Part shown: positions 52,901 through 60,822 of the stretch, one piece after another | How the letters are laid out: each line of letters begins with the position of its first letter | Numbering within the stretch: the first letter of the stretch is position 1 | Origin: DASYXZ01 sp035946625 | Lineage (GTDB): Bacteria; Acidobacteriota; Terriglobia; UBA7540 | Direction: 5' to 3' | NCBI GenBank assembly: GCA_035946625.1 | Contig: DASYZE010000032.1 | Location: 1-64,000, forward strand | DNA: 64,000 nucleotides | The notes under the pieces: generated by a model | The model's input: only the letters and a program-made list of their open reading frames with translations | Told to the model about the DNA's origin: nothing | The model's database searches: none | Translations under genes and position numbers: made by a program

Positions 52901-53046
52901 TTCGTCCCCGCTTGGAGCGGTTCGGAGAAACCGGAGGAATTACTATAGGCAGCGGGGTTCGAGCGGAAATCAAGGCCCGGCAAGACCAAGGAGAGGAGCA
53001 CTCCGGCGATAACTCGACCAGTCATAAGAGGACGATGAGATGCCAA
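49999..53046 (-). CDS. pilQ: Secretin (PilQ/GspD type) with AMIN domain and long C-terminal extension
   Basis: 1015 residues starting TTG, with GAGGAG nine bases upstream. A signal sequence is followed by an AMIN domain (about 60-155: YKTLELQGPHRLVVDLQG, SYLSRVRVSQFQ, PSVVRIVADL), a Pro/Gln-rich linker (165-205), N-domain-like repeats, and the secretin core (about 475-700: EILIDALVIELNSNKTRALG, NEAEILSNPSVLVLDDRQAR, PIGIVLNMRPRI, FLSEIPVFGSLFR, EVIIVITPHVI). It forms the outer-membrane ring of a type IV pilus or type II system. About 300 residues follow the core, which usually ends near VIxPHVI. No pilM-P genes are adjacent. Confidence 0.9.
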   Translation of the reverse strand: MASHRPLMTGRVIAGVLLSLVLPGLDFRSNPAAYSNSSGFSEPLQAGTKGTIIGTVPVSGIAIQTTNPAETDIDIATSSTISYKTLELQGPHRLVVDLQGTIKATPKSTYPAQSSYLSRVRVSQFQSGNPSVVRIVADLAGDPAFTVSPTPSGIRITLKPRSAGAPPVTPPTQQPVAPQVQVAPPQAQTMAPPPAQNMPPPPSAFYVKLPFNSLSQNLKVLDALGLRFVMSFNYKKGGAGEAAWKAKGAPGVEASRQFIKPIAPGSYQTVELAIAPSPQGGFELAVYCEQVEQNVQRPNPDFNAIQQLVNEQVTQMAQAPPPTDPKDLAYQIYYLSYVVADHALALLKTMGYTTVEYTAQPGESSFQSIYNKVQLGTNPPIIIKLIDSSKTSLMDNPPSTGAPGQPQMPQPQMMPQQAGTAGTTAGVPAIGGTYLHSMTSGEPQERLLILYNKNDPESLQTLLNLLQGTIDVPSREILIDALVIELNSNKTRALGITYNSQQNQYGLTSVGTDATTGAALPFVVSFDKNLPKAATFQAQLNALLQNNEAEILSNPSVLVLDDRQARIQIGQQQPVIKQVSTTAGIISSVDYFPIGIVLNMRPRISEDGGDVTMQTETIVSAIDATATKALGSNAFLSPVVDNREVQSIVRVADNTPFIIGGLISTNNSTQTTGIPFLSEIPVFGSLFRNTTTTKIKQEVIIVITPHVIPPEDKYFSYVLPKDSNQFDRGFGVNYDLFRNAYRIRGSDIYDLSFVNDSNVYKDLRNRVTAAADTDPKLKTESPFESLLNGGIPGEDIYVRRMLWEIINETHYSRYVDPNKIIFYKSDPAAPGGFKLTFLEDELKLRGNKEEKDLAISFEAQPHGTEERPFVPPKGDLSFPDLTHENYLQTLINDNDRNPDGTPKDWTVLLTRNNAGVYAKAGNKVPPLEFLQGVLVLKRLLELNKNLPLTIKDFHIGRQIIFPSQDELQKGYQLIDRETAKLFYEAWNYYPAFEQEFNRETRQINSMLDKAENHQP

Positions 53047-53777
53047 AACTTCGATCTCCTCTAAACGAACCCTCTAACTATATGGGAACAGAGACCAACT
53101 TGTCTCATGAATCAAAGGGCTTGTCAAGGGCTTTCATCCATAAAAATTCCCAGCTATACCCTGAAAATAAAGAGGTTACGTTTCCGGCCCCTTCGCTCAT
53201 AGTGGTTTTTTTGCGTTTATCTTTGTTATTTCCGCCATTATAGCCCACGAACGACCCTGCCGATGCTAGAAATCGTGCCGTTATATCTGACCCTCTTATA
53301 TATTTTAAAGGCTGGAAAATCCATTCAAGGTGATTGGATCCGCTCTTGTGGTGTCTTTCGCTCAATGGCAGCAGGTTTTGAATCGGGCAATCTCGATTTC
53401 CCCTGGCCAAAGGGTGCGAGACCGAGTGAAAACATTCATCTTCCAAGCCTTTCTTGACGGATATGGCCCACACGTCTGGGATTCGATGTCCTGGAAACCT
53501 TATCCGGAATTTGGTTTTGGGAATCCGCACTGCTCAAGGGGAGGCAGCCAGCCGTCGTTTGCCGCTACGAACTCCCATCCCGTACTTGCCCTACATGGTT
53601 CAACACTTTTCCTAATCCGGAAGTTGCCTTTCGACCTGAGCAAAGGCGAATGGACCGTCCCAAAGGTTTCGGGGCTGATAATTCAATGGGTATGGCATCG
53701 GATTTCCAGCCAACGAAAGTTGGTTGAGGTAGAATTGCGGCAAGTGTAATCAGCCAAATGACAAGTGAGGGCGGAAA
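53047..53777. other. 731-bp stretch with no gene seen
   Basis: This separates the divergent secretin and sigma-factor regions. The reading frames in it look like chance, with no family signature and no Shine-Dalgarno. The first 200 bp presumably hold the secretin promoter. No repeats, RNA or terminators were recognised. Confidence 0.5.
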
Positions 53778-54240
53778 TTGGAAAATACACCCGACGAAAT
53801 TACGCGGTTGCTGGCGGAGTTGCGCGGTGGAAACCGAGACGCGGAGGCGCGCCTGGTTCCGCTGGTTTACAGTGAGCTTCGCCGTCCCGCGGGCCATTAC
53901 ATGAAACAGGAGCGGCCCGATCACACTTTGCAAGCCACGTCGCTGGTGCATCAGGCATACGTGCGGCTGACGCAACAGAAAGAAGTGAACTGGCAAAACC
54001 GGGCTCACTTTTTCGGCGTAGCCGCGGCATTGATGCGCTGCATTTTAATCGAGCATGCCCGCCAGTACCTGCACAGAAGAGCGCCGGATCCCGGGTATGC
54101 ATCAGCCTGGATGACGCGCTAATGGCCGCGCCCAATGCCCCGCCCAATTAATCGACCTGGATGACGCGCTCCAACGGCTTGCGCGGCGCGACCCGCGCCC
54201 GGGACGAATCGTGGAGCTAAGCTATTGGTGGAGTTTTGGG
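53778..54240 (+). pseudogene. Broken ECF-type sigma factor gene
   Basis: A TTG start behind GAGGGCGG leads to EITRLLAELRGGNRDAEARL, VYSELRRPAGHYMKQERPDH, TLQATSLVHQAYVRLTQQK and HFFGVAAALMRCILIEHARQ, a region 2 of the TIGR02999-like ECF class. After ARQYLHRRAPDPG the frame is lost. Other frames then supply SLDDALMAAPNAP and, after a short direct duplication around CTGGATGACGCGCT (54109 and 54158), DLDDALQRLARRDPRPGRIV and ELSYWWSFG. That is the start of region 4, after which homology stops. Frameshifts plus loss of most of region 4 make it inactive. Confidence 0.75.
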
Positions 54241-54249
54241 CGGTTGGCT

Positions 54250-54366
54250 ATGTTCAGGTTGATTGGAATCATCGTTGTGGAACCATTGTATGGCGCGGTT
54301 TTGCTGATTGTGACCTTGGGCGGAATTGGTTTCGCATGCTTAATTCGAGTGATGAACCGAGATTAA
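54250..54366 (+). CDS. 38-residue single-helix membrane peptide
   Basis: MFRLIGIIVVEPLYGAVLLI then VTLGGIGFACLIRVMNRD. It has one or two tightly packed hydrophobic stretches, with basic ends. It directly follows, and in frame terms continues, the broken sigma gene, so it could be the in-frame tail of the pseudogene rather than a separate gene. No Shine-Dalgarno is evident. Confidence 0.3.
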   Translation: MFRLIGIIVVEPLYGAVLLIVTLGGIGFACLIRVMNRD

Positions 54367-54495
54367 GCTGTGTTGGCGCCCTGATCCGCCGAGGCGACAT
54401 CCCCCACTGACTACTTGCCCCAAACACCGGGTTCCGCCAGTCATCCTCAAAATTGTTTTCTCTTGCCCTAACCGCCGGGGGACAATCCAGGTCTA

Positions 54496-55071
54496 ATGAA
54501 TCGGATGGAAGAGAACGACGCAGCCGTGGTGGCGCAGGTCCTCGCTGGCGACCGGGACGCGTTTCGCGTGGTGGTCGAGCGCCACAGTCAAAATCTCTTC
54601 CGGCTGGCTTATCGTATGACGGGCAACGAACAAGACGCGGAAGATGTGGTTCAGGAAACATTCCTGCGCGCCTACCGGCGGCTGAACAAGTTTGAATCGC
54701 GCTCGAGTTTCAGCACCTGGCTTTACCGCATTGCGGTGAATTGCTCGCTCGACCAATCGCGCAAGCGGCGGCAGCAAGATGAACGCCAGTTGGCGCCCAA
54801 CCCGGAATTGCCTGACCCAATGTTGGCCTTGCCTTCCACAGACCCATCGACGGAACGGCTGGTGCTCTCCGCGGAGGTACGGAGAAGAGTGGAAGCCACC
54901 TTGAACGAGCTGACCGAAAAAGAGAAAGCGGCGTTTGTGCTTCGGCACTACGAAGGCATGTCCATAGAAGAAGTGGGCCGCGCCATGGGGCTGCGTGCTA
55001 ACGCGGCCAAAAACAATATTTTTCGAGCCGTACAAAAACTTCGACGGGCGCTCGAGCCCGTGGTGAGTTAA
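54496..55071 (+). CDS. ECF-family RNA polymerase sigma factor (RpoE-like)
   Basis: 191 residues. Region 2 shows FRVVVERHSQNLFRLAYRMT, GNEQDAEDVVQETFLRAYRR and FSTWLYRIAVNCSLDQSRKR. Region 4 shows LNELTEKEKAAFVLRHYEGM then SIEEVGRAMGLRANAAKNNI, with the recognition helix. No region 3 is present, as for all ECF factors. It is immediately followed (5 bp) by a zinc-finger anti-sigma gene and then two exported HEAT proteins, suggesting an envelope-stress or surface-signal regulon of which this is the activator. Confidence 0.95.
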   Translation: MNRMEENDAAVVAQVLAGDRDAFRVVVERHSQNLFRLAYRMTGNEQDAEDVVQETFLRAYRRLNKFESRSSFSTWLYRIAVNCSLDQSRKRRQQDERQLAPNPELPDPMLALPSTDPSTERLVLSAEVRRRVEATLNELTEKEKAAFVLRHYEGMSIEEVGRAMGLRANAAKNNIFRAVQKLRRALEPVVS

Positions 55072-55076
55072 AAGAG

Positions 55077-55841
55077 ATGAATCACTTGAGCGAAGAACAA
55101 TTGATCCTGTTTCATTACCAGGAAGCCGATGAGGCGCACGACCTCAACCTGATGGAGCAGCACCTGGCAGGCTGCGAAGTTTGCCGCTCGCGCCTGGATG
55201 ACCTGGAACGCGAGCTGGCCCTCTTTGGTGAAGCGCCCGTTCCTGCGCGGCCGCCCGATTATGGCGAGCAAGTCTGGCTGCGCCTTCGCCCGCGCCTGAT
55301 GGAGCGGCCGGGATCAATCTGGTCAGGGTTCTTTGCACCACGGCAGTGGGTGGTGGCTGGAGGACTGGCGGCGCTGATTGTGGGTGCGTTCCTGGCCGGA
55401 CGCTACTGGCAAATCCGGCAAGCGCCGGAGCCCGCGCCTATTTCCGCCCAGGCGCGCGAGCGGATTTTGCTGCTGGCCGTGGGCAATCACCTGGAGCGCT
55501 CGCAGATGATTTTGGTGGAATTGGTGAATGCGGACGGCAAAGGGCCCGTGGACATTGCCCCCGAGCGGCGGACGGCGCGCGACCTAGTGGAAGCCAATCG
55601 CCTCTACCGCCAAACCGCGGCGCGCGACGGGGACCTTGGCATGGCGAGCGTGCTGGATGATTTGGAACGAGTTTTGATTGAAGTGGCCAACAGCCCTTCC
55701 GAGATCTCCTCGGCGCAATTGGACTCGATCCGGCACCGGATTGAAGCGAAGGGAATACTCTTCAAAATCCGGGTGGTGGGAACGCAGGTTGAGGAGCGGG
55801 AGAAATCCGCCCAGACCCTCCCACCCTCGGGAAAGACATAA
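55077..55841 (+). CDS. Membrane anti-sigma factor with zinc-finger
   Basis: 254 residues. N-terminal anti-sigma domain with an H-x3-C-x2-C zinc motif (His29, Cys33, Cys36 in EQHLAGCEVCRSRL), one TM helix (about 90-108, WVVAGGLAALIVGAFLAG) and a periplasmic helical domain of about 140 residues. It binds and holds the sigma factor encoded just upstream until a periplasmic signal releases it. The 5-bp spacing implies translational coupling. The periplasmic part is not a recognised family. Confidence 0.88.
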   Translation: MNHLSEEQLILFHYQEADEAHDLNLMEQHLAGCEVCRSRLDDLERELALFGEAPVPARPPDYGEQVWLRLRPRLMERPGSIWSGFFAPRQWVVAGGLAALIVGAFLAGRYWQIRQAPEPAPISAQARERILLLAVGNHLERSQMILVELVNADGKGPVDIAPERRTARDLVEANRLYRQTAARDGDLGMASVLDDLERVLIEVANSPSEISSAQLDSIRHRIEAKGILFKIRVVGTQVEEREKSAQTLPPSGKT

Positions 55842-55854
55842 CAGGGAGAAAACC

Positions 55855-57228
55855 ATGAAGACTTTTCAGAAAGCAATGTTGATTCTAGCGGTGGCGCTGG
55901 TCGCCGCGTGGGTGACATCACCCCGCGCGTTCGCGCGCGCTCTTGCGGCGCAAGCTCCGAGTGAGGGCTCTGCACTTGCCGGCGGGACTTCCGAGACTCA
56001 GGTAGCCAGCGACGACGAAGCACAGGACCGGACGCAGGAAGCCCGCGAGCGCGCAGAAGAAAGGAGCGACCGCGAACAGGAAGCCAAGGACCAGGCGCAG
56101 GCGAAACTGGATCGAGCCCAGGACCTTTACGATCATGGGACCGAGTTGTTGGACGATGCCAAGTACCAACAGGCCATCGCGGTGTTCAACCTGGTCAGCC
56201 AGCAGGGAGGCAGCACGGCCGAAGGCGCTCTCTACTGGAAGGCGTATGCGCAATACAAAAACGCCATGCCTTCCGACGCGTTGCTAACCTTGAGGGGTTT
56301 AGAAAGGGGCTATCCCAAAAGCCGCTGGTTGGACGAGGCGCGGCAGTTGGAACTGGAGATGAAGCAGCAATCCGGCCAGGCCGTCTCACCGGAATCCCAG
56401 GCAGACGATGACCTGAAGCTGATGGCGCTTAACGGCATCATGAATTCCGATCCCGACCGCGCGGTCCCTTTGCTGGAGAAATTCCTGCAGGGCAACCAAT
56501 CGCTCAAACTGAAGGAGCGGGCGCTTTTTGTTCTGAGCCAAAGCGGCAAACCGAAGGCGCGGGAAGTGGTGGCCAAAATCGCCCACGGCGATTCCAACCC
56601 TGAGCTGCAGATGAGGGCGCTGAATTATCTGGGGCTGTTCGGCGGCAAGGAAAGCCGGCAAACGCTGGCGGACATTTACGCATCCTCAAACGACGCGCAA
56701 GTGAAGCGCGCCATCCTGCACAGCTTTATGATCGGGGGCGACCGCGACCGCCTCTTTGCCGCCGCCAAATCCGAGAAGTCGCCTGACCTGCGCCGTGAAG
56801 CTATTCAGCAGCTCGCGCTGACGGGTGCGAACTCCGAACTCTGGCAGCTTTACCAGGCCGAACCTACCGTGGAAGTGAAGCGGCAGATTTTGCAGTCCAT
56901 GTTTCTCACCGGCAATTCCGACAAACTGATGGAAGTGGCGCGCAACGAAAAAGATCCCACTCTTCGCGCCGCAGCCATCAAGAGCCTGGGCCTGATGGGA
57001 GCTGGGAAAACCGGAGGCGCGCTCACCTCGCTTTACACCACCGAGAAGGACCCGGAAGTGAAGCGCAACATTCTGAATTCCCTGTTCATCTCTGGCAACG
57101 TCGATGGCCTGATTGAGATCGCGCGCAAAGAAAAAGACCCTTCACTCAAGCGGGAGGCGGTGCAAAAGCTTTCCCTCACCGGTTCTCCCAAGGCGACCGA
57201 GTACATGATGGAAATTTTGAGTAAATAA
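55855..57228 (+). CDS. Exported HEAT-repeat protein with coiled-coil and TPR-like region
   Basis: 457 residues from the ATG at 55855 (AGGGAG upstream). A signal peptide (about 1-32) is followed by a highly charged helical stretch (about 50-95, REEQ-rich, ERAEERSDREQEAKDQAQAK). Next is a TPR-like pair (YDHGTELLDDAKYQQAIAVF, ALYWKAYAQYKNAMPSDALL), then from about 185 at least eight HEAT-type repeats (for example LKERALFVLSQSGKPKAREV, LRREAIQQLALTGANSELWQ). It is probably a periplasmic scaffold, and may sense or titrate partners of the anti-sigma factor. Starts 13 bp after the anti-sigma stop. Confidence 0.85.
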   Translation: MKTFQKAMLILAVALVAAWVTSPRAFARALAAQAPSEGSALAGGTSETQVASDDEAQDRTQEARERAEERSDREQEAKDQAQAKLDRAQDLYDHGTELLDDAKYQQAIAVFNLVSQQGGSTAEGALYWKAYAQYKNAMPSDALLTLRGLERGYPKSRWLDEARQLELEMKQQSGQAVSPESQADDDLKLMALNGIMNSDPDRAVPLLEKFLQGNQSLKLKERALFVLSQSGKPKAREVVAKIAHGDSNPELQMRALNYLGLFGGKESRQTLADIYASSNDAQVKRAILHSFMIGGDRDRLFAAAKSEKSPDLRREAIQQLALTGANSELWQLYQAEPTVEVKRQILQSMFLTGNSDKLMEVARNEKDPTLRAAAIKSLGLMGAGKTGGALTSLYTTEKDPEVKRNILNSLFISGNVDGLIEIARKEKDPSLKREAVQKLSLTGSPKATEYMMEILSK

Positions 57229-57239
57229 GAAGGTGTGCC

Positions 57240-58328
57240 ATGAGATCCGCGAAAAAGCTGAACTTACTTTTAGGACTTGCCTTGACGTATGCGGTCGCGA
57301 CTCGCGCCGCTGACCAACCCCGGGTGACGAATGCCAAAATATCCACGCGCTCGGCCGCCTCGGGGCTCGAGAGCCAGGTGCGATCAATCGCTCAGAACCA
57401 GGAAGGGCCCGCATGGATTGGCTACGCCGTGCCCATCGTCCCGGGTGATCGCACCATGTGTTGCTGCAATGTGGGACGAAAGGGCGCGGTGCGCGGAGGT
57501 TGCGCGCTCGAAGGCGATCACGGATTTAATATGAATTCCAATGACTCGTCGGGGACCGACCTCGAGGGCCCGGCCAATCTTTGGATCCTTCTGCGAGTGT
57601 CGGAGAGAAAGGTGGGCAAAATTCGCACTTTCTCCGAGGACTGCGAGCTTAACGCGGGCGGGTTGCCTTTCATCTGGCTGACCGACGTGAAGCCCGCCGA
57701 GAACGTGGCCTTGCTTTCGAGCTTCGTGCGCAATACGGAAGACGAAGGCCGCGAGGAAAGAAACTTAAGTTCGGGCGCGCTCGCAGCCATCGCCCTCACG
57801 GCTGATCCATCGGCGGACCGCGCCCTCGATGGTTTCATTGTTCCCTCAAATTCGGAGCACCTGCGCCAGAATGTGGCCTTCTGGATGGGCGAAGCGCGCG
57901 GGCGCCACGGGTTTGAAACCCTGCGGCGGCTCCTTAAAAATGATTCTGACGACCGCTTTCGCGAGCACGCCATCTTTGGACTGAACGTCAGCCATGAGCC
58001 GGAAGCCATCGCCACCTTGATTGACATCGCCAAACATGACCCGGCCGCCAAAGTGCGCGGCCAAGCATTGTTCTGGCTGGCCCAAAAAGCGGGAAAACGC
58101 GCAACTCAAACAATTACCGAAGCCATCGACAACGATCCGGAAACCGAAGTGAAGAAGCGCGCCGTCTTCGCGCTCTCCCAGCTTCCCCACCAACAAGGCG
58201 TGCCGCTGCTGATCCAGGTGGCGCGCACCAACCGCAGCCGCGAAGTACGCAAGCAGGCGATGTTCTGGCTTGGCCAGTCCAACGACCCGCGCGCCTTGTC
58301 ATTCTTTGAGCAAGTGCTGCTGCGATAA
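57240..58328 (+). CDS. Exported HEAT-repeat protein
   Basis: 362 residues, with a signal peptide (LNLLLGLALTYAVATRAA). The first 150 residues contain a distinctive MCCCNVG cysteine cluster and further Cys at GGCALEG and EDCELNA, probably forming disulfides. From about 215 HEAT-type repeats follow (LRQNVAFWMGEARGRHGFET, VRGQALFWLAQKAGKRATQT, VKKRAVFALSQLPHQQGVPL, VRKQAMFWLGQSNDPRALSF). It is the last gene of the sigma/anti-sigma operon, 11 bp after the previous stop. Its 3' flank (58329-58445) shows no obvious terminator. Confidence 0.87.
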   Translation: MRSAKKLNLLLGLALTYAVATRAADQPRVTNAKISTRSAASGLESQVRSIAQNQEGPAWIGYAVPIVPGDRTMCCCNVGRKGAVRGGCALEGDHGFNMNSNDSSGTDLEGPANLWILLRVSERKVGKIRTFSEDCELNAGGLPFIWLTDVKPAENVALLSSFVRNTEDEGREERNLSSGALAAIALTADPSADRALDGFIVPSNSEHLRQNVAFWMGEARGRHGFETLRRLLKNDSDDRFREHAIFGLNVSHEPEAIATLIDIAKHDPAAKVRGQALFWLAQKAGKRATQTITEAIDNDPETEVKKRAVFALSQLPHQQGVPLLIQVARTNRSREVRKQAMFWLGQSNDPRALSFFEQVLLR

Positions 58329-58445
58329 TCCTGGCAGCGCGGGCCGGGGGTCCCAGTCATTGTAAGGGGGCTCGCCCGCAGATTGATAAGAACGTACGAC
58401 CAAGATGGCCGCGCTCCCAGGCCACTCCTGCGGGCGCTTGCCGGT

Positions 58446-60059
58446 TTACGCCAACTCAATCTCCAGCTTGGTCACTGACGCCGGCTTGAACGTCCAGGTG
58501 AAGGAAGACCCGGAAAAGTTGGCAGGCTCCTCCCTGGGTTCGACGGCGTGCGGGTGATCGAAATCGTTGTGAGCATGAATATCCGTTTCGGCCAGCACGG
58601 TGACGCGGGCCGAGCGGGCCGACGCGCCGCGCAGCGAAACCTCGGCGGTGCGCGCTTCGCTCACGTGCGGGTTCACCACCGTCACCACGAGTTTCTTTTC
58701 GTGCCGCGAAGCCGACCCCGCCAATCCCCAGAAAGATTTGTTGGCGCCATAGGAAATTGGCGGAGCATCGGTCACCACGCGCAGCGACTGCCCGCGCTGG
58801 TGCGCCTTGTACATGTCCATCACGTGGAAAATGGGCGTGGCGGCAAAATGCTCTTCCAGCGCGATAAAAGGCGAGTGAATGCAATTGACCAGTTGCGCGC
58901 AGTTGCACATGGCCAGTTTCTCGGCGTGGCGGTTGAAAATGTCAAGGGTGATTCCGGTCACCAGCGCGTCGCGCATGGTGGGGACGTAACTGAATAGATA
59001 GCGCGGGTCGATGGGTTTACCGCGGTGCCAGGCGCCCCACTCATCCACCACCAATTTCACTTTGTGCAGAGGGTCAAACTCTCCCGCCACCACCCACTGC
59101 TTGGCGAGCAGCGAATCCATCAAGTCGGACTGCCACAAGAGCTGGTACCAATCGTCGTTGGTGAAGTCGAGCGCGTCGCCCTTGCCCGCCGTCCAGCAAT
59201 AATAGTGGAGGGACAAGCCGTAAATGCGGTTGAGGAACCTGCGGTCTTTGGCGATGAGTTCCTGGAAAAGTCCGCGCGTCCATTCCTCACCCGCGTCTTC
59301 CCTGGACATGCCGGGGCCGGAGGCGATATAGCGCATCTTCAGTCCATACGTGGGCACCCAGGAAATCCAGCGGCGGAACTCAACCGCGTATTCTTCAGGG
59401 CGAAAGTCACCGCCGCAGCCCCAGGACTCGTTTCCGATGCCCCAGCGGGTTACGTTGTAAGGTTCCACGCTGCCATCGCCGGCGCGGATTTCGGCCAGCG
59501 TGGCGGAGCCGGCGGGCGAGTTGCAATATTCCACCCACCCGTCGTAATCGGCCGGGGTGAGGCCGCGCAGGTTGGCGGCGAGGTAGGGCTCCGCGCCGCA
59601 CAACTGGCAGAAGCGCATGAATTCGGCGGTGCCAAACGTGTTGGGCTCGTATTTTTGCGGGCCGTCGGGCGCTTTCCAAAGCGGCCGGTCGTTGGCCCAA
59701 AAATTAGTGCGGGTGGGGCGCTTCTCACGCGGGCCAATGCCGTCGCGCCAATTGTAGCTATCGGCAAAGCAGCCGCCCGGCCAGCGGATTACCGGCGCTT
59801 TGAGTTGTCGCATGTGTTCGATCAGCTCTTTGCGGATGCCGCTCACGTTGGCTATCTTCGAATTTTCGCCCACCCAGATACCGTCATAAATCACTCCGCC
59901 CAGGTGCTCGGTGAAGTGGCCGTGCAGGTCGGGAGCAATTTCGCCTACCGGTTCGTTTGCCAGAATCTCAACCAGGCCGTCGGTGGCGCGCGCTGATCGG
60001 GTCGCCAAGCTGGCTGCCGCCACCACCAGCGTTGTGGAAAGGAATTCTCGTCGCTTCAT
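58446..60059 (-). CDS. Tat-exported alpha-L-arabinofuranosidase-like enzyme (GH51)
   Basis: 537 residues from the ATG at 60059, which begins MKRREFLSTTL, a twin-arginine signal; GAGG lies ahead. The (beta/alpha)8 part has the GH51 hallmarks: GHFTEHLGGVIYDGIWVGE, RWPGGCFADSYNWRDG, the acid/base Glu in WGIGNESWGCGG and the nucleophile Glu in KLVVDEWGAWHRG. A C-terminal beta-sandwich follows (about 430-537). It removes arabinofuranosyl groups from hemicellulose; some relatives act on other glycans. An in-frame start 60 bp upstream lacks support. It stands alone between the HEAT operon and the tRNA fragment. Confidence 0.9.
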   Translation of the reverse strand: MKRREFLSTTLVVAAASLATRSARATDGLVEILANEPVGEIAPDLHGHFTEHLGGVIYDGIWVGENSKIANVSGIRKELIEHMRQLKAPVIRWPGGCFADSYNWRDGIGPREKRPTRTNFWANDRPLWKAPDGPQKYEPNTFGTAEFMRFCQLCGAEPYLAANLRGLTPADYDGWVEYCNSPAGSATLAEIRAGDGSVEPYNVTRWGIGNESWGCGGDFRPEEYAVEFRRWISWVPTYGLKMRYIASGPGMSREDAGEEWTRGLFQELIAKDRRFLNRIYGLSLHYYCWTAGKGDALDFTNDDWYQLLWQSDLMDSLLAKQWVVAGEFDPLHKVKLVVDEWGAWHRGKPIDPRYLFSYVPTMRDALVTGITLDIFNRHAEKLAMCNCAQLVNCIHSPFIALEEHFAATPIFHVMDMYKAHQRGQSLRVVTDAPPISYGANKSFWGLAGSASRHEKKLVVTVVNPHVSEARTAEVSLRGASARSARVTVLAETDIHAHNDFDHPHAVEPREEPANFSGSSFTWTFKPASVTKLEIELA

Positions 60060-60277
60060 GGGAGTAACCTCGGGGATTTTAATTTGGCTCAGTCCGTTGC
60101 CGTTGTACACCCCCGGCAAAAAGCAGTCAATCGCTTAATCGCCCTGAATCCGCAACAATCCAAGCTTCGATTAACATCGCGAAGCACCAGCCGGCACCCG
60201 GCATACGCGGTGAAAGGTTGTCCGGCCTGGGCTAAATGAGAGGCCTCTGAGGCTTTTTCATTATAGTGTCGGAGATT

Positions 60278-60336
60278 GGTGCGGGGGGCGGGAATCGAAC
60301 CCGCACAGCCCTTGCGGGCCGAGGGATTTTAAGTCC
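60278..60336 (-). other. 3' half of tRNA-Leu(UAA): probable integration site (att)
   Basis: Minus strand: from GGACTTAAAATCCCTCGG (anticodon loop CTTAAAA, anticodon UAA), through a variable arm GGCCCGCAAGGGCTG and a T-arm GCGGG-TTCGATT-CCCGC, to CCCCCGC-ACCA at 60278. The 5' half (acceptor strand GCGGGGG, D-arm) is absent: homology ends in the anticodon stem, where only GGA/TCC pairs. This is how tRNA genes look at the distal att of an integrated element. The tRNA 3' side (below 60278) is then old chromosome and the element lies above 60336. The intact tRNA would be at the other end, outside the window. Confidence 0.8.
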
Positions 60337-60822
60337 TCTCTTCATGATTGTAAGTAATTTATATTCTTATACATAGGTTCGGCAGATGTGAAAATGTGTA
60401 AGTAAATGTGGAAGGTCCTCACGTTTTTTCGGATTCGGGTTGAGTGCCCGCCGCACGTATCCTGACGTTGAGCATTCTACATCGTCCTTTCCTCCTTCAA
60501 GGAACTTTTTCTTTCCCGCGTTCCCTCATAGAAGAAAAACCGCGCGGCGGCCCGCAGCAGTCACAGGGCGGGTAAGGCCCGTCCATCGAAAGACCCTTGA
60601 CGGCGAGGACTGCCGTGGAACGTCGGACAGGAGGGAAGAGCGGGATGGAAAGAAAAAAGGAGGTGGGAAAGGAGCCCTCAAAGAATGGGTCTTTTCTTTG
60701 GGCAGGTCGCAGGTTTGTTTTTTTCGTTTTCGCGGAGTTCCGGGGGCCTTTGTCTCAAGGCAACTCGTCTGCACCGACCGTCTATCAAATAATAAAATGG
60801 CCTCAACTCTTGCGAAAACATG
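60337..60822. other. Non-coding island edge
   Basis: About 490 bp between the att-like tRNA fragment and the first island gene. Reading frames here lack family signatures and a Shine-Dalgarno. Near 60360-60420 it is AT-rich (ATGTGAAAATGTGTAAG), unlike the chromosome to the left. No integrase gene is present in this stretch. Confidence 0.5.

Noticed and set aside
53105..53530. A 141-codon minus-strand ORF upstream of the secretin
   Set aside because: It has no domain, no ribosome-binding site and atypical composition; treated as chance.
60278..60700. tRNA-Leu(UAA) split by a group I intron
   Set aside because: In several bacteria this tRNA carries an anticodon-loop intron. But no 5' half (GCGGGGG acceptor strand and D-arm) was found within several hundred bases on the 5' side, so a truncated att copy fits better.
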